Translations under genes and position numbers: made by a program
Assembly: GCF_000093085.1 (NCBI RefSeq)
Contig: NC_014219.1
Location: 1,178,001 to 1,242,000, forward strand
Reading direction: 5' to 3'
Source of the DNA: [Bacillus] selenitireducens MLS10
GTDB lineage: Bacteria > Bacillota > Bacilli > Bacillales > Salisediminibacteriaceae
Length of the DNA: 64,000 nt
Shown: one piece after another, positions 8,659 through 17,611 of the stretch
How positions within the stretch are numbered: the first letter of the stretch is position 1
Layout of the letters: each line of letters starts with the position of its first letter
Notes under the pieces: generated by a model
Databases searched by the model: none
Told to the model about the DNA's origin: nothing
Seen by the model: the letters and a program-made list of their open reading frames with translations, nothing else

Positions 8659-9366
8659 ATGGAAAATCAAGTAAACCAGGATACGTTACGGATATTATTG
8701 ATTGACGATCATCAACTGTTTCGTGAAGGAGTCAAACGCATTTTGACAATGGAACCGGGACTCGAAGTCGTTGCGGAAGGAAATGACGGGGAAGACGTCG
8801 TCGATCTCGTCAGACAAAATAAGCCGGATGTGGTCCTGATGGATATCAATATGCCGGGGATGAACGGGGTAGATGCAACAAAGACCCTTCTCAAATCGTT
8901 CCCTAACGTCCGTGTGCTGATTCTTTCGATTCATGATGATGAATCGTATGTGACGCACGTCCTGAAAACCGGCGCCTCAGGCTATCTGTTAAAAGAAATG
9001 GATACGGAAGCGCTGATTGAAGCGGTGAAGGTCGTCGGCAACGGCGGCTCCTATATCCATCCGAAGGTGACGCATAATCTGATCAAAGAGTACCGGCGCC
9101 TTGCGAATGAAACAGGGAATAACGGCGAGATCGGGTTCCGCGAAGTGGAATACCGTCGTCCGCTCCATCTTTTGACGCGTCGCGAGTGCGAAGTCCTGCA
9201 GCTTATGACAGATGGCAAGAGTAACCGTTCGATCGGGGAAGCGCTTTACATTTCCGAGAAGACGGTCAAGAACCACGTGAGTAACATCTTGCAGAAGATG
9301 GGGATGAACGACCGGACACAGGCCGTCGTTGACGCCATCAAGAATGGCTGGGTCAAAGTGAACTGA
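8659..9366 (+). CDS. degU: Response regulator DegU
   Basis: A 235-residue NarL-type response regulator. The receiver domain (residues about 8-125) has the acidic pair in LLIDDHQLF, the phosphorylated Asp62 in [10 protein letters not shown], the TLS-like LILSIHDD and the conserved lysine in YLLKEMD. The C-terminal LuxR-type helix-turn-helix (about 165-230) contains [19 protein letters not shown] and [17 protein letters not shown]. DegU regulates degradative enzymes, comK and flagellar genes such as the flgM operon in B. subtilis. The ATG follows a strong AAGGAGGAA. It is followed by a hairpin with a T-rich tail. Confidence 0.97.
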   Translation: MENQVNQDTLRILLIDDHQLFREGVKRILTMEPGLEVVAEGNDGEDVVDLVRQNKPDVVLMDINMPGMNGVDATKTLLKSFPNVRVLILSIHDDESYVTHVLKTGASGYLLKEMDTEALIEAVKVVGNGGSYIHPKVTHNLIKEYRRLANETGNNGEIGFREVEYRRPLHLLTRRECEVLQLMTDGKSNRSIGEALYISEKTVKNHVSNILQKMGMNDRTQAVVDAIKNGWVKVN

Positions 9367-9402
9367 TTTTGCCCTGTTGATACTGTGAACAGGCTTAAAG
9401 CG

Positions 9403-9432
9403 CGCACTGGTTTTTTGCCGGTGCGTATTTTC
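9403..9432 (+). terminator. Probable terminator after degU
   Basis: An 8-bp stem (CGCACTGG with CCGGTGCG, one wobble pair) is followed by a T-rich stretch. A second small hairpin precedes it at about 9372-9393. Confidence 0.55.
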
Positions 9433-9579
9433 TATATTTTAGTAGACTTTTGTCGGAAGACTTGGTATCATAAACTGTGCAGTCATGACAAATGTCATAG
9501 TAGCAGTGTACTCCGGGCCGGAAACGGACCGCAAATAGACGTCTCCGACATGCATTACCAAACAGAAAGCAGGGATTCA

Positions 9580-10440
9580 ATGATGAACAAGACCGCCGTA
9601 GTCACAGACAGCACATCCTACATACCAAAAGACATCCGTGACGAATACGGCATCACGATGGTGCCTTTAAACGTCGTGTTCGGAGAAGACAATTATCAGG
9701 AGGAGACAGATCTCACCACTGATGCGTTCTACGAGAAGATGCGCACAGCAGAGGATCTGCCCATGACGTCACAGCCGTCTGTCGGTCTCTTTGAAGAGAC
9801 GTTCGAACGCCTTGGGGAAACTGTCGATGACATTATCGTCGTCACCCTTTCAGCTGGCATCAGCGGGACGCACCAGACCGCCCATTCCGCCGCACAGATG
9901 GTGGACGGGGTGAACGTGCATCTCTTTGATTCCGAGGTGAGCTGTTATGTGCAGGGCTTCTATGTCATGACTGCCGCAAAGCTTGCCAAAGAAGGAATAC
10001 CGGCGAAGAAGATCATCGAGCATCTTGAGAAGATGAAGAAGCGCACTCGAGCCTATTTTATGGCCGATGATCTCAGTCATCTTCACCGCGGCGGACGTTT
10101 GAACGGCGCGCAGATGGTTGTCGGCAGCCTCCTGCAGGTGAAGCCTGTCCTGCATTTCGAGGAAGGGAAGATCGTGCCTTTTGAGAAAGTGCGGACGGCG
10201 AAGAAAGCCATCGCAAGAATCATGGCCCTTCTTCATGAAGACGCCAAGTACGGCAATCCTCTTGACGTTGTCGTGATCCACGCCAACCGCCCTGAGAAAG
10301 CCGGAGAGCTGGCCGGATATATCCGGAAGGAATACCCGGATGTGACGGTGACGATCTCTTATTTCGGACCGGTGATTGGCACGCATCTCGGTGAAGGAAG
10401 CCTCGGTATTGGCTGGACCGATGCTGATCTCGATGTATAA
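9580..10440 (+). CDS. DegV family fatty-acid-binding protein
   Basis: A 286-residue DegV protein, matching the family's usual 280. DegV/FakB proteins bind a fatty acid; FakB presents it to the kinase FakA. Visible motifs are TAVVTDSTSYIP, PMTSQPSVGLFEE, VTLSAGISGTHQTA, DDLSHLHRGGRLNGAQ and the C-terminal GPVIGTHLGEGSLGI. The frame is open further upstream to 9385, but the ribosome site AGCAGGGA and the homology start both point to ATG 9580 (or 9583). It follows degU as in B. subtilis (yviA/degV). Its own transcript is likely, since a terminator-like hairpin separates it from degU. Confidence 0.92.
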   Translation: MMNKTAVVTDSTSYIPKDIRDEYGITMVPLNVVFGEDNYQEETDLTTDAFYEKMRTAEDLPMTSQPSVGLFEETFERLGETVDDIIVVTLSAGISGTHQTAHSAAQMVDGVNVHLFDSEVSCYVQGFYVMTAAKLAKEGIPAKKIIEHLEKMKKRTRAYFMADDLSHLHRGGRLNGAQMVVGSLLQVKPVLHFEEGKIVPFEKVRTAKKAIARIMALLHEDAKYGNPLDVVVIHANRPEKAGELAGYIRKEYPDVTVTISYFGPVIGTHLGEGSLGIGWTDADLDV

Positions 10441-10486
10441 CGAAACCGAATGACCAGGCAACAATTTTTCGATTTACCCACATATA

Positions 10487-10526
10487 GGCGCTGCCTCGAA
10501 CTGCAGCGCCAACTCTTTAATTCCTC
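10487..10526 (+). terminator. Probable terminator after degV
   Basis: A perfect 8-bp GC stem (GGCGCTGC/GCAGCGCC, 10487-10510) with an 8-nt loop and a T-containing tail separates degV from the comF operon. A second small hairpin, TGCCTG-TTTT-CAGGCA, lies near 10600. I found no clear ComK box in the 180 nt before comFA. Confidence 0.55.
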
Positions 10527-10704
10527 ATGTTCACTGCTGAACAATTAACGAAACAACTCCCCTATTGAATGATTCCAATTTCTATTTATTTGCCGTGCCT
10601 GTTTTGCAGGCATAAACGGAACGCTCTGCAAGGCCTCTTCAAAGACGCAAGTGTATAAAGAGATCAACCGTCAATCCTAAGCGCGTTAGACAGGAGTGGT
10701 GCCA

Positions 10705-12258
10705 TTGCGTTTCTTACGCGTCCAGAACCGTGAGGCTGAGGTGCATTTTCGTCAGACGTTCCCGGGAGAAGCATGCCTTCTCGTTCCGGAAGCGTTGCGG
10801 GATCTCCCCGCACACTGGCGTGCAGCCTCTCATATCGTAAATGATCTGATGATCGTGCCGGCAAGGGCGCCAAAGGATCGGGCGTTTCAGCCGGAACCGG
10901 CGCTTCTTGCCATGACAGAAGGGCGGAAGCTTCTTCTGGACGAAGTCACTTCCGTCCACCCGCTGGAGATTGTGGATGCCCATGTAAAGAACGGCTGGCT
11001 GCTCTATGAACGGGCAACGCCGGATGACAGCGGCGGTTGTCCCCGATGCGGCTCCGTGATGGACGGCGAGATTCCCCACTGTGCTCGCTGCGGCAGACGT
11101 TGCCGCTACTGCCGGGACTGCATTCAGATGGGGCGCATCTCAATGTGCAGCCTGTTTGTAGTATCGGCTGAGAGACAAGAACCAAAGAAGCGCGATGTAA
11201 CCGTTACCTTTCATGGAACGTTGACGGGTCCTCAGGAACGTTCTTCCAGTTATCTGGTGAATGAAGTGACAAAAGGAGCACCGGAAGTCCTCTGCTGGGC
11301 AGTATGCGGAGCGGGAAAGACGGAAATGCTCTTTCCCTTGATCCGTAAAACTCTCTCAAATGGTGAGCCGGTGATGATTGCGACACCGAGGGCAGATGTC
11401 GTCAAAGAACTTGTCCCGAGACTCCAGTCCGCGTTCCCCGAAGTCCGGACGGCCGGCTTTTACGGAGACTGTCCTGATCGGTATGCCGCTTACGATCTGG
11501 CGGTTGCCACGACCCATCAGGCCATGCGGTTCAAGGATGCGTTTCCCCTTATCATCATTGATGAAGTGGATGCCTTTCCGTTTACCGTGGATGAGCGCCT
11601 TGGCTTTGCGGTCAACGGGGCACTCAGGTCTGGCGGTTCCATTGTCTATTTGACGGCTACGCCTTCAAAGGTGCTTCGAAAACGGGCTGAACAGGGGGAA
11701 TTGCCGTTCACGCGGGTTCCGAGGCGTTTTCACGGGCATCCGCTTCCTGAACCCAAAGCGGCCTGGGTTGGTGACTGGAAACGGCGTCTGAAGAAAGGGC
11801 GATTGCCCCAAAAGGTGATGGTCTGGCTCAAGGCACGGCTACAAGAAGAGAGACCCGCTTTTCTATTTGTCCCGGAGATCGCCCTGTTGGACCAAGTTGT
11901 CGCTGCGATTTTGAAGGGGTACCCGGTGCTCGATCCGATCAGCGTCACCTCGGTGCACGCAAAAGACGATAAGCGAGGAGAAAAAGTGCAGGGCTTTCGC
12001 TCAGGGGCGATTCGCATTATCGTCACGACGACGATTCTCGAACGGGGAGTGACCGTACCTGGTGCGCAGGTAGCCGTACTCGGCGCAGAAGATGCCATTT
12101 TTGATGAGGCAGCCCTCGTTCAAATGGCGGGGCGCGCCGGACGAAGCAAGGACGCCCCTGATGGGGATGTTGTGTTTTTTCATCATGGCAGGACGATGGC
12201 GTTGAATCAGGCCATTTCACATATTCGAAACATGAACATGGAGGGCGGTGAGGCTTAA
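10705..12258 (+). CDS. comFA: Late competence DNA helicase/translocase ComFA
   Basis: A membrane-associated ATPase that helps pull single-stranded DNA through the ComEC channel during transformation. The start is probably TTG 10705, eight nt after AGGAG, rather than the GTGs at 10696/10699. That gives 517 residues, somewhat longer than the 463 of B. subtilis. A four-cysteine zinc module lies at about residues 112-150 (CPRCGSVMDGEIPHCARCGR, then CRYCRDC). Superfamily-2 motifs follow: VCGAGKTEM (Walker A), IIDEVDAFPF (DEAD-like), YLTATPS (III) and VQMAGRAGR (VI). It is the first gene of a comF-type operon. Confidence 0.95.
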   Translation: MRFLRVQNREAEVHFRQTFPGEACLLVPEALRDLPAHWRAASHIVNDLMIVPARAPKDRAFQPEPALLAMTEGRKLLLDEVTSVHPLEIVDAHVKNGWLLYERATPDDSGGCPRCGSVMDGEIPHCARCGRRCRYCRDCIQMGRISMCSLFVVSAERQEPKKRDVTVTFHGTLTGPQERSSSYLVNEVTKGAPEVLCWAVCGAGKTEMLFPLIRKTLSNGEPVMIATPRADVVKELVPRLQSAFPEVRTAGFYGDCPDRYAAYDLAVATTHQAMRFKDAFPLIIIDEVDAFPFTVDERLGFAVNGALRSGGSIVYLTATPSKVLRKRAEQGELPFTRVPRRFHGHPLPEPKAAWVGDWKRRLKKGRLPQKVMVWLKARLQEERPAFLFVPEIALLDQVVAAILKGYPVLDPISVTSVHAKDDKRGEKVQGFRSGAIRIIVTTTILERGVTVPGAQVAVLGAEDAIFDEAALVQMAGRAGRSKDAPDGDVVFFHHGRTMALNQAISHIRNMNMEGGEA

Positions 12259-12345
12259 CGGATAATGATGTGGAAGCATTCACAAAAGATTATTTGCAAT
12301 ACATGACCTGTCCAAAATACAATCTGTAAAAGGAGATAGAATAGC

Positions 12346-13320
12346 ATGAGAACCTCTGAAATGAGCATAAGACCTGAAGGGATGTATTATTACACGTTAC
12401 TCAACCATTTGGCAAAATCACATCCAATGTATGACGAGATCGAAGCGCGCGCATTGCACTACGCTAAAGGCTTTATAAAGGAGCATGACATCCTGAGCAT
12501 TCTGGAGAACCACCCTAACCGGAGAAGCATTGCCAACTTCATCATGACGGAAGGAGGACAAGAAATGCGCTTCGACCATTTACTGCTTTTTGAGGGCTCT
12601 GCAGTCGTGCTCGATGTGTGCTACGCAGAAGAAGGCATAAACGTTCTTGAAGATGGTGAAGTGATTCGATGGATGGACGGATCATCCATCGGGAATCCGT
12701 TACAGGCCGTAAAGGCGAAAGCGGCGGCGTTTGAAAAGCTCGCATCTGAAAGGGGCTGGTTGCTTCCGCCGGTGAAGTCTCTCGTCCTGTTCGTTCACTC
12801 AGAGGCGGTGTTTGCCAAAGACACTGTGTTGCCTGACGGGTATGTCGGCGAACTGGATATGGTGAAAGAAATCATTGCAGGGATCGAAACGGAGGGGGAA
12901 TCGCATGAGCAGGAATCCCTTCAGGAAACAGAAGATGACATGGTGAAATATGTGGCGGAAAGACATGCCAGGTGTCCCGTCTGGCGGGATGAAGCATGTG
13001 CCGATATCGTGAGCAACATGGTAATGGGAGAAATAGATCAATCAGATCCTCTGAGTGCCTGGTATCAGAATGTGCTTGACTATTATATCCTTAAAGGAGA
13101 CGTGCTTGACGCGGATGAAGCTGAGTTAATGATGGGTCTTTTCAATTTCAGTCAAGAGCAAGAAGACGGCATTCGCAGATTGCTTAAAGATCTGCCGAAA
13201 AATCCGGCAGGTGACTACCTTCTTTCATACAGTATCAGGTTTATCTGGGGTCTCGATACGCATATGGAGGAACTCAGTAAATGTATTGCGAATCGGGTGT
13301 ATGAGGATCTGTTGGCGTGA
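12346..13320 (+). CDS. Unknown protein with a degenerate NERD-like domain, in the comF operon
   Basis: A 324-residue protein in the slot where B. subtilis has the small comFB. I do not recognise it as a named protein. Residues about 35-150 follow the layout of the NERD nuclease-related domain: a conserved FDHLLLFEGSAVVLDV strand pair, then GEVIRWMDG, a NPLQAVKAKA helix and a VKSLVLFVHS strand. In active members the strand ends in E-x-K; here it reads LDVCYAEEG, so the catalytic lysine is missing. The C-terminal 150 residues are helical and acidic with no clear family. It has an AAAGGAG ribosome site, and its TGA overlaps the comFC start, so it is co-translated with comFC. A nuclease is not supported; a DNA-binding or regulatory role is possible. 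The domain call is tentative. Confidence 0.6.
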   Translation: MRTSEMSIRPEGMYYYTLLNHLAKSHPMYDEIEARALHYAKGFIKEHDILSILENHPNRRSIANFIMTEGGQEMRFDHLLLFEGSAVVLDVCYAEEGINVLEDGEVIRWMDGSSIGNPLQAVKAKAAAFEKLASERGWLLPPVKSLVLFVHSEAVFAKDTVLPDGYVGELDMVKEIIAGIETEGESHEQESLQETEDDMVKYVAERHARCPVWRDEACADIVSNMVMGEIDQSDPLSAWYQNVLDYYILKGDVLDADEAELMMGLFNFSQEQEDGIRRLLKDLPKNPAGDYLLSYSIRFIWGLDTHMEELSKCIANRVYEDLLA

Positions 13321-14066
13321 CGGGGCGCACCCGGTGCCTGATTTGTCTTGGGGAGGCGGATGCCCGCCTCTCTTGGGAGGCGCTTTTGAACCCGTGGACG
13401 GAACCTTCCTTTCTGTGTAAGGCCTGCAGGGAGTCCCTGGCGCCGATCCACCGGATCGGCTGCCGGCAGTGCGGGCGCCCCTCTTTGGAGGAAGCGTACG
13501 CGGATCCGAACCGGTGGCATTCTTCCGGTAAAGGACCGGATGAAGAAGAGCTCTGTCGAGACTGCAGAAATTGGCTCAGGGAAAAGGGGAACGGTGTCGT
13601 GATGAACCGTTCTCTTTTTTCTTATAACGACGGGATGAAGGCCATCATAGCGGCCTATAAATACCGGGGCGATGCAGCCTTGGCCGGGCTATTTGTCCCG
13701 GGTATTCAAAAGCTCATACAATCGTCCGGAGCCGATCTCGTCACGGTTATCCCCCTGGCGGCAGACCGGCTTTATGAGCGTGGATTTAACCAGGCAGAGC
13801 TCCTTGCCGGTGATCGGCCTTTGACGCCCCTTCTCATAAGAGTCGGGGTGACGACAGGAAAACAGAGTAAGCGAGGAAAAGAAGACCGGCGCCGTGAACT
13901 CGATGGCGTCTTCTCTCTTGTCAGTTCACTGCCTGACCTGAACGGAAAAACCGTCTGCATCATCGATGATCTTTATACGACAGGAAGCACCCTCTACAGC
14001 GCTTCTGCTCTTCTTTATAAAGCCGGTGCGAAGCACGTCGTGGCCGTCACAGCTGTCCGTGCATGA
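13317..14066 (+). CDS. comFC: Competence protein ComFC (phosphoribosyltransferase-like)
   Basis: A 249-residue ComFC/GntX protein needed for DNA uptake, possibly at the cytoplasmic side with ComFA. The N-terminal zinc-binding region has paired cysteines (CLICLGE, LCKACRES, CRQCGRPS, LCRDCRNW). The C-terminal phosphoribosyltransferase fold shows LAADRLYERGFNQAELLA, SKRGKEDRRRELDGVF and the PRPP-binding loop VCIIDDLYTTGSTL. The GTG start overlaps the stop of the upstream NERD-like gene by four bases (GTGA), indicating coupling. Confidence 0.95.
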   Translation: MTGRTRCLICLGEADARLSWEALLNPWTEPSFLCKACRESLAPIHRIGCRQCGRPSLEEAYADPNRWHSSGKGPDEEELCRDCRNWLREKGNGVVMNRSLFSYNDGMKAIIAAYKYRGDAALAGLFVPGIQKLIQSSGADLVTVIPLAADRLYERGFNQAELLAGDRPLTPLLIRVGVTTGKQSKRGKEDRRRELDGVFSLVSSLPDLNGKTVCIIDDLYTTGSTLYSASALLYKAGAKHVVAVTAVRA

Positions 14067-14140
14067 GAAACTTTTGTTTCATTCCCCTCTGAAATGTCGT
14101 AAAATGTAGAAAAGAGGCGAATACAGAGGGGGAATCGATC

Positions 14141-14575
14141 ATGGCAGAACTGTCAAACTGTCCGAACTGCGGCCAGCTGTTTGTCAAGGCGCTCCGGCCG
14201 GTCTGTGACAAATGTGCAAGAGAGGCCGAAGAGAAATTCGATACCGTGTACCGCTTTATCCGCAAGCGTGATAATCGTTCGGCGAGCATGGATGAAGTCC
14301 ATGAGGGCACCGGGGTGGAGAAAGATCTTATCATCCAGTGGATCCGGGAAGGACGGCTGCGGATCTCGCAGATGCCGAACATGGGGATTCCCTGCGAGCA
14401 CTGCGGGAAGACGATCTCTGAAGGGAAGCTCTGTGACAGCTGCCGGAACAAACTGACTGGCGAGCTGAAGCAGGGAGATAAAGAAAAAGAGTTTGAAGAC
14501 CGGAAGAAACAGAGTGAGCGGGAACGTAATAAAACGTACTCGACCCTTGGAGACAGGGTGAGACGAGACGACTAA
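14141..14575 (+). CDS. yvyF: Flagellar operon protein YvyF
   Basis: A 144-residue small regulator-like protein conserved next to flgM in Bacillaceae. It has an N-terminal zinc-ribbon pair (CPNCGQLFV ... CDKCAREA) and a second pair near residue 90 (CEHCGKTI ... LCDSCRNK). Between them is a helix-turn-helix-like segment (SMDEVHEGTGVEKDLIIQWI). The function is unknown. Spacing to comFC is 74 nt. It ends with a strong terminator before the flgM promoter. Confidence 0.9.
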   Translation: MAELSNCPNCGQLFVKALRPVCDKCAREAEEKFDTVYRFIRKRDNRSASMDEVHEGTGVEKDLIIQWIREGRLRISQMPNMGIPCEHCGKTISEGKLCDSCRNKLTGELKQGDKEKEFEDRKKQSERERNKTYSTLGDRVRRDD

Positions 14576-14583
14576 CTGTGACG

Positions 14584-14625
14584 GACAAAATGCCCAAAGC
14601 GTCACGCGGCATTTTGTCTTTTTTT
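14584..14625 (+). terminator. Intrinsic terminator after yvyF
   Basis: A perfect 11-bp stem (GACAAAATGCC and its complement) is followed by seven T. It separates the comF/yvyF transcript from the sigma-D-driven flgM operon. Confidence 0.9.
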
Positions 14626-14636
14626 GTCCCTCAGGT

Positions 14637-14663
14637 TAAAGATTTCATGAGATGCGCCGATAT
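14637..14663 (+). promoter_or_regulatory. Sigma-D promoter of the flgM operon
   Basis: An exact match to the sigma-D consensus: TAAA (14637-14640), a 15-nt spacer and GCCGATAT (14656-14663). It lies 40 nt before the flgM ATG, so flgM and the downstream hook genes would be made only once sigma-D is free. Confidence 0.92.
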
Positions 14664-14702
14664 AAGAATCAAGAAGAATGAATACAGGGAGGTGTCCCAA
14701 CG

Positions 14703-14960
14703 ATGAAAATTAATCCGATGCAGTCGGTACAGGCGTACCGCAAACTGCAGGACGTGCAGCAGCAGGAGAAGCAGCATAAACCCCAAAAGGCCGACGAGGT
14801 GCAAATCTCGAAGGAAGCGAAGGCGATGATGGCGCAGTCAGGCACCCAGTCTCCGGAACGGGCGGAGAAGGTGCAGGAGATAAAAGCACAGATCGAAAAC
14901 GGCACGTATCAGGTCAATGCCCAGGAAGTGGCCAGAAAGTTCTACGAATTCTGGGATTGA
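14703..14960 (+). CDS. flgM: Anti-sigma-D factor FlgM
   Basis: An 85-residue FlgM that binds and inhibits sigma-D until the hook-basal body is finished. The N terminus is MKINPMQSVQAYRKLQ, as in Bacillus FlgM. The middle is glutamine/lysine-rich and disordered, and the C-terminal sigma-binding helices contain DEVQISKEAKAMM and ERAEKVQEIKAQIENGTYQV. The gene follows a perfect sigma-D promoter and precedes flgN by 37 nt. Confidence 0.95.
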   Translation: MKINPMQSVQAYRKLQDVQQQEKQHKPQKADEVQISKEAKAMMAQSGTQSPERAEKVQEIKAQIENGTYQVNAQEVARKFYEFWD

Positions 14961-14997
14961 TCCTAAGAACGTGGCTGATGACAGGAGGAACCGGTGA

Positions 14998-15498
14998 ATG
15001 GTACATGATCTCATCAACGTCATGAAAGCAATGGTTTCCATGCACAAGAAGCTGAATGACCTCGCCATCGACAAACAGAATACCGTCAAAAAAGGCGATA
15101 TCAAAGCGCTTGAGCGTGTGATGAAGGAAGAAGCCCCGATTGTCCAGCAGCTGCGTAAACTTGAGAATACGAGAATGCATCTGATCGACCGTTGGCAAGA
15201 TGAGAAAGGCCTTGTCAAAGAAGCGGTTACGATGGATCAGCTCCTTCCCCTGTTTCCTGAGAAGGAACGGACGGAACTCGAAGACTGGTCGGTAAAACTG
15301 ATTGAAGAAATGATCCGCCTCAAGGAGCAGAACGATTTGAACGAACAGCTCCTTGAGGATTCTTTGCGCTTTGTCAACGTCACTCTTGATTCGATGCGGC
15401 CGCAAAATACGTACAACAACTACTCGGGAACAGGACCGTCTGGTGATGAGGATGATTTCCGTCCCGGGGACAACTCCCTTTTTGACTCGAAGGCGTAA
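14998..15498 (+). CDS. flgN: FlgK/FlgL export chaperone FlgN
   Basis: A 166-residue helical cytoplasmic protein with the FlgN family layout: HDLINVMKAMVSMHKKLNDL, a central coiled coil, and LNEQLLEDSLRFVNVTLDSM near the end. FlgN holds the hook-filament junction proteins FlgK and FlgL in an export-ready state. The ATG follows CAGGAGGAA. flgK and flgL follow directly, which supports the call. Confidence 0.93.
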   Translation: MVHDLINVMKAMVSMHKKLNDLAIDKQNTVKKGDIKALERVMKEEAPIVQQLRKLENTRMHLIDRWQDEKGLVKEAVTMDQLLPLFPEKERTELEDWSVKLIEEMIRLKEQNDLNEQLLEDSLRFVNVTLDSMRPQNTYNNYSGTGPSGDEDDFRPGDNSLFDSKA

Positions 15499-15561
15499 GC
15501 CCAAGGCGTCAAAAGAATAACGAACGAGGAATTACACAGCAAAAGAAAAGGAGCGATCCCC

Positions 15562-17544
15562 ATGCTATCGACCTTCCACGGTCTAGAGACCGCGCGAAAA
15601 GCGTTAAATACGGCACAGACTTCACTACATACGGTGGGACATAATATTGCCAATGCCAATACGGAAGGCTACTCAAGGCAGCGTGTGAACACGAAAACGG
15701 CCCAGCCGTTTCCATCACCAGCCTTTAATAAACCGGATATACCCGGACAGCTCGGTACAGGTGTAAAAGCAGGGAGCATTCAGCGAATCCGCGATGAGTT
15801 CCTTGATCTTCAGTACCGCGGTGAGAACAACCAGCATGGCTACTGGTCCGCGCGTCATGACGCATGGATGAAGGTGGAAGACATCATGAATGAGCCTTCT
15901 GAAGAAGGACTCGCGAATGTGATGGATGAATTTTGGGAGTCTCTTCAGGATCTGTCTGTGAACCCGGAAGATGCCGGCGCCCGTTCGGTCGTGAGGCAAA
16001 AAGGCATTGCCTTGTCAGAGACCTTTAATTATTCCTATGATGCAATCGAACAAATTCAGCGGGAATACGGGGAAGAAGTGGAGACGTCGACGAAAGATAT
16101 CAACTCCCTCCTCCGTCAAATCAACAATATGAACCGTCAAATCGCGGCGGTTGAACCGCATAATATGCTTCCGAATGATCTGTATGATCAGCGGGACGTT
16201 TTGGTTGATCAGCTTTCCGAGCATTTGAATATCAAGATTGACCGGATCGGCAGCGGCGGGAACGCTTCTTCTGAAGCGTCGGGGAAATATACGATCACGC
16301 TTCTTGACGATGCCGGACGCTCTACGGGGATTAAGCTTGTGGACGGAAGCCAGCTCGATTTCAACGAGCTTGAAGTCCAGTATCAGGGTGACGGGGGCGA
16401 ACGCGGACTCGTGGAAGCGATCCGGTTCAACAACCATCAGCTGACCAATACAGAGCAAAGCGACCGCTTTAACGGTGATGAGAATTCGGTTCGGATCGAC
16501 GCCTTTCCGTCTTCGGGTTCTTACTTGGCCAAGATCCAATCATATGGCTACATCGATGCAGAAGGCGATGAAGGGGGAACGTTCCCGGAAATGCTTCAGG
16601 AACTCGATACGATGGTCAACACCTTTACGGCTGAATTTAATGCTGTGCACCGAACGGGCTGGAGCCTCTCGGAAATTGAGAACGGAGAGAAGCATCTCCA
16701 GGGCGTAACGGGTAATGGAAACGGTAATGGCAATCAGCCTGATGAGGAGATCTTCGGTTTTGATTTCTTTGATTTCAATCCGGGTGTGGGAGAAGACGGC
16801 AAGCGCGCTGCGAAACACCTGAAGGTCCATGAGTCGATAATGGCGAGTACGGACAATATTGCGGCGAGCGGTGCCGGCGGCACGATCACCGGAAGCATGC
16901 AGCCGGCCGAGGGGACTGCCTATACAGGGGACGGCGTTATTGCCGCAAACGGGCGCTTCTCCGGCAGTTATGATGCCCTCACGGTCTCCTATGACGGGGC
17001 GACTGAAGAATGGACCTTTGCGAGAGACGGAGCCGCTTTTGATCCGCCAGAGACGTTCAGCTATGATCCGGACGGTGAACAGTCTATCACTATCAATGGA
17101 TTGACGTTTGACTTTTCATCATTCTATGACGGTGATGGGAACCTGACAGATGCTCCTGACGACGCGGCTGTTTTCGCGATTGACAACCTCAGGCGTACAG
17201 AAGCTTTCAGCGGTGACGGATCCAACGCCTTGGCACTTGCCAATGTGAAAGATACGAATCTTGATTTTGGCGGCAACACGACGAATGTGCAGAGTTATTA
17301 TCAGGCAGTCGTCGGGGAGATGGCTGTGCAGACGAGTGAAGCAAATCGGCTCGCGCAGAACACAGACGTCCTCAGGGATTCGGTGAATGAACGCAGACAG
17401 TCGGTGAGCTCGGTCTCCCTTGATGAGGAGATGACGATGATGATTCAGTTCCAGCACGCGTACAACGCAGCGGCGAGAAGTCTTACGGCCGTCGATGAGA
17501 TACTGGACCGGATTATCAATCAGATGGGTCTTGTCGGCAGATAA
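15562..17544 (+). CDS. flgK: Flagellar hook-associated protein FlgK (HAP1)
   Basis: The first hook-filament junction protein, exported and placed on the hook tip. The N-terminal domain is typical (FHGLETARKALNTAQTSLHT, then NIANANTEGYSRQR). The C terminus has the coiled D0 helix with DEEMTMMIQFQHAYNAAARS and VDEILDRIINQMG. At 660 residues it is longer than the roughly 510-550 usual. The excess is an acidic, glycine-rich insertion at about residues 385-560, which starts with a Gly-Asn repeat (GNGNGNGN). Inserts in this surface-exposed region are common. It is separated from flgN by 63 nt with an AAAGGAG ribosome site. Confidence 0.96.
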   Translation: MLSTFHGLETARKALNTAQTSLHTVGHNIANANTEGYSRQRVNTKTAQPFPSPAFNKPDIPGQLGTGVKAGSIQRIRDEFLDLQYRGENNQHGYWSARHDAWMKVEDIMNEPSEEGLANVMDEFWESLQDLSVNPEDAGARSVVRQKGIALSETFNYSYDAIEQIQREYGEEVETSTKDINSLLRQINNMNRQIAAVEPHNMLPNDLYDQRDVLVDQLSEHLNIKIDRIGSGGNASSEASGKYTITLLDDAGRSTGIKLVDGSQLDFNELEVQYQGDGGERGLVEAIRFNNHQLTNTEQSDRFNGDENSVRIDAFPSSGSYLAKIQSYGYIDAEGDEGGTFPEMLQELDTMVNTFTAEFNAVHRTGWSLSEIENGEKHLQGVTGNGNGNGNQPDEEIFGFDFFDFNPGVGEDGKRAAKHLKVHESIMASTDNIAASGAGGTITGSMQPAEGTAYTGDGVIAANGRFSGSYDALTVSYDGATEEWTFARDGAAFDPPETFSYDPDGEQSITINGLTFDFSSFYDGDGNLTDAPDDAAVFAIDNLRRTEAFSGDGSNALALANVKDTNLDFGGNTTNVQSYYQAVVGEMAVQTSEANRLAQNTDVLRDSVNERRQSVSSVSLDEEMTMMIQFQHAYNAAARSLTAVDEILDRIINQMGLVGR

Positions 17545-17611
17545 TCATAAAAGCTGTCGTCTATTCAAATATGCAGTATAAGAGAAAATACACGTAAAGC
17601 AGGTGAATCCA

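Noticed and set aside
10441-10704. ComK box before comFA
   Set aside because: No convincing pair of AAAAN5TTTT boxes was found, so competence regulation is not annotated.
16700-16740. Gly-Asn repeat in flgK as a tandem DNA repeat of interest
   Set aside because: It is a short in-frame low-complexity stretch in the variable part of FlgK and does not look like a separate element.
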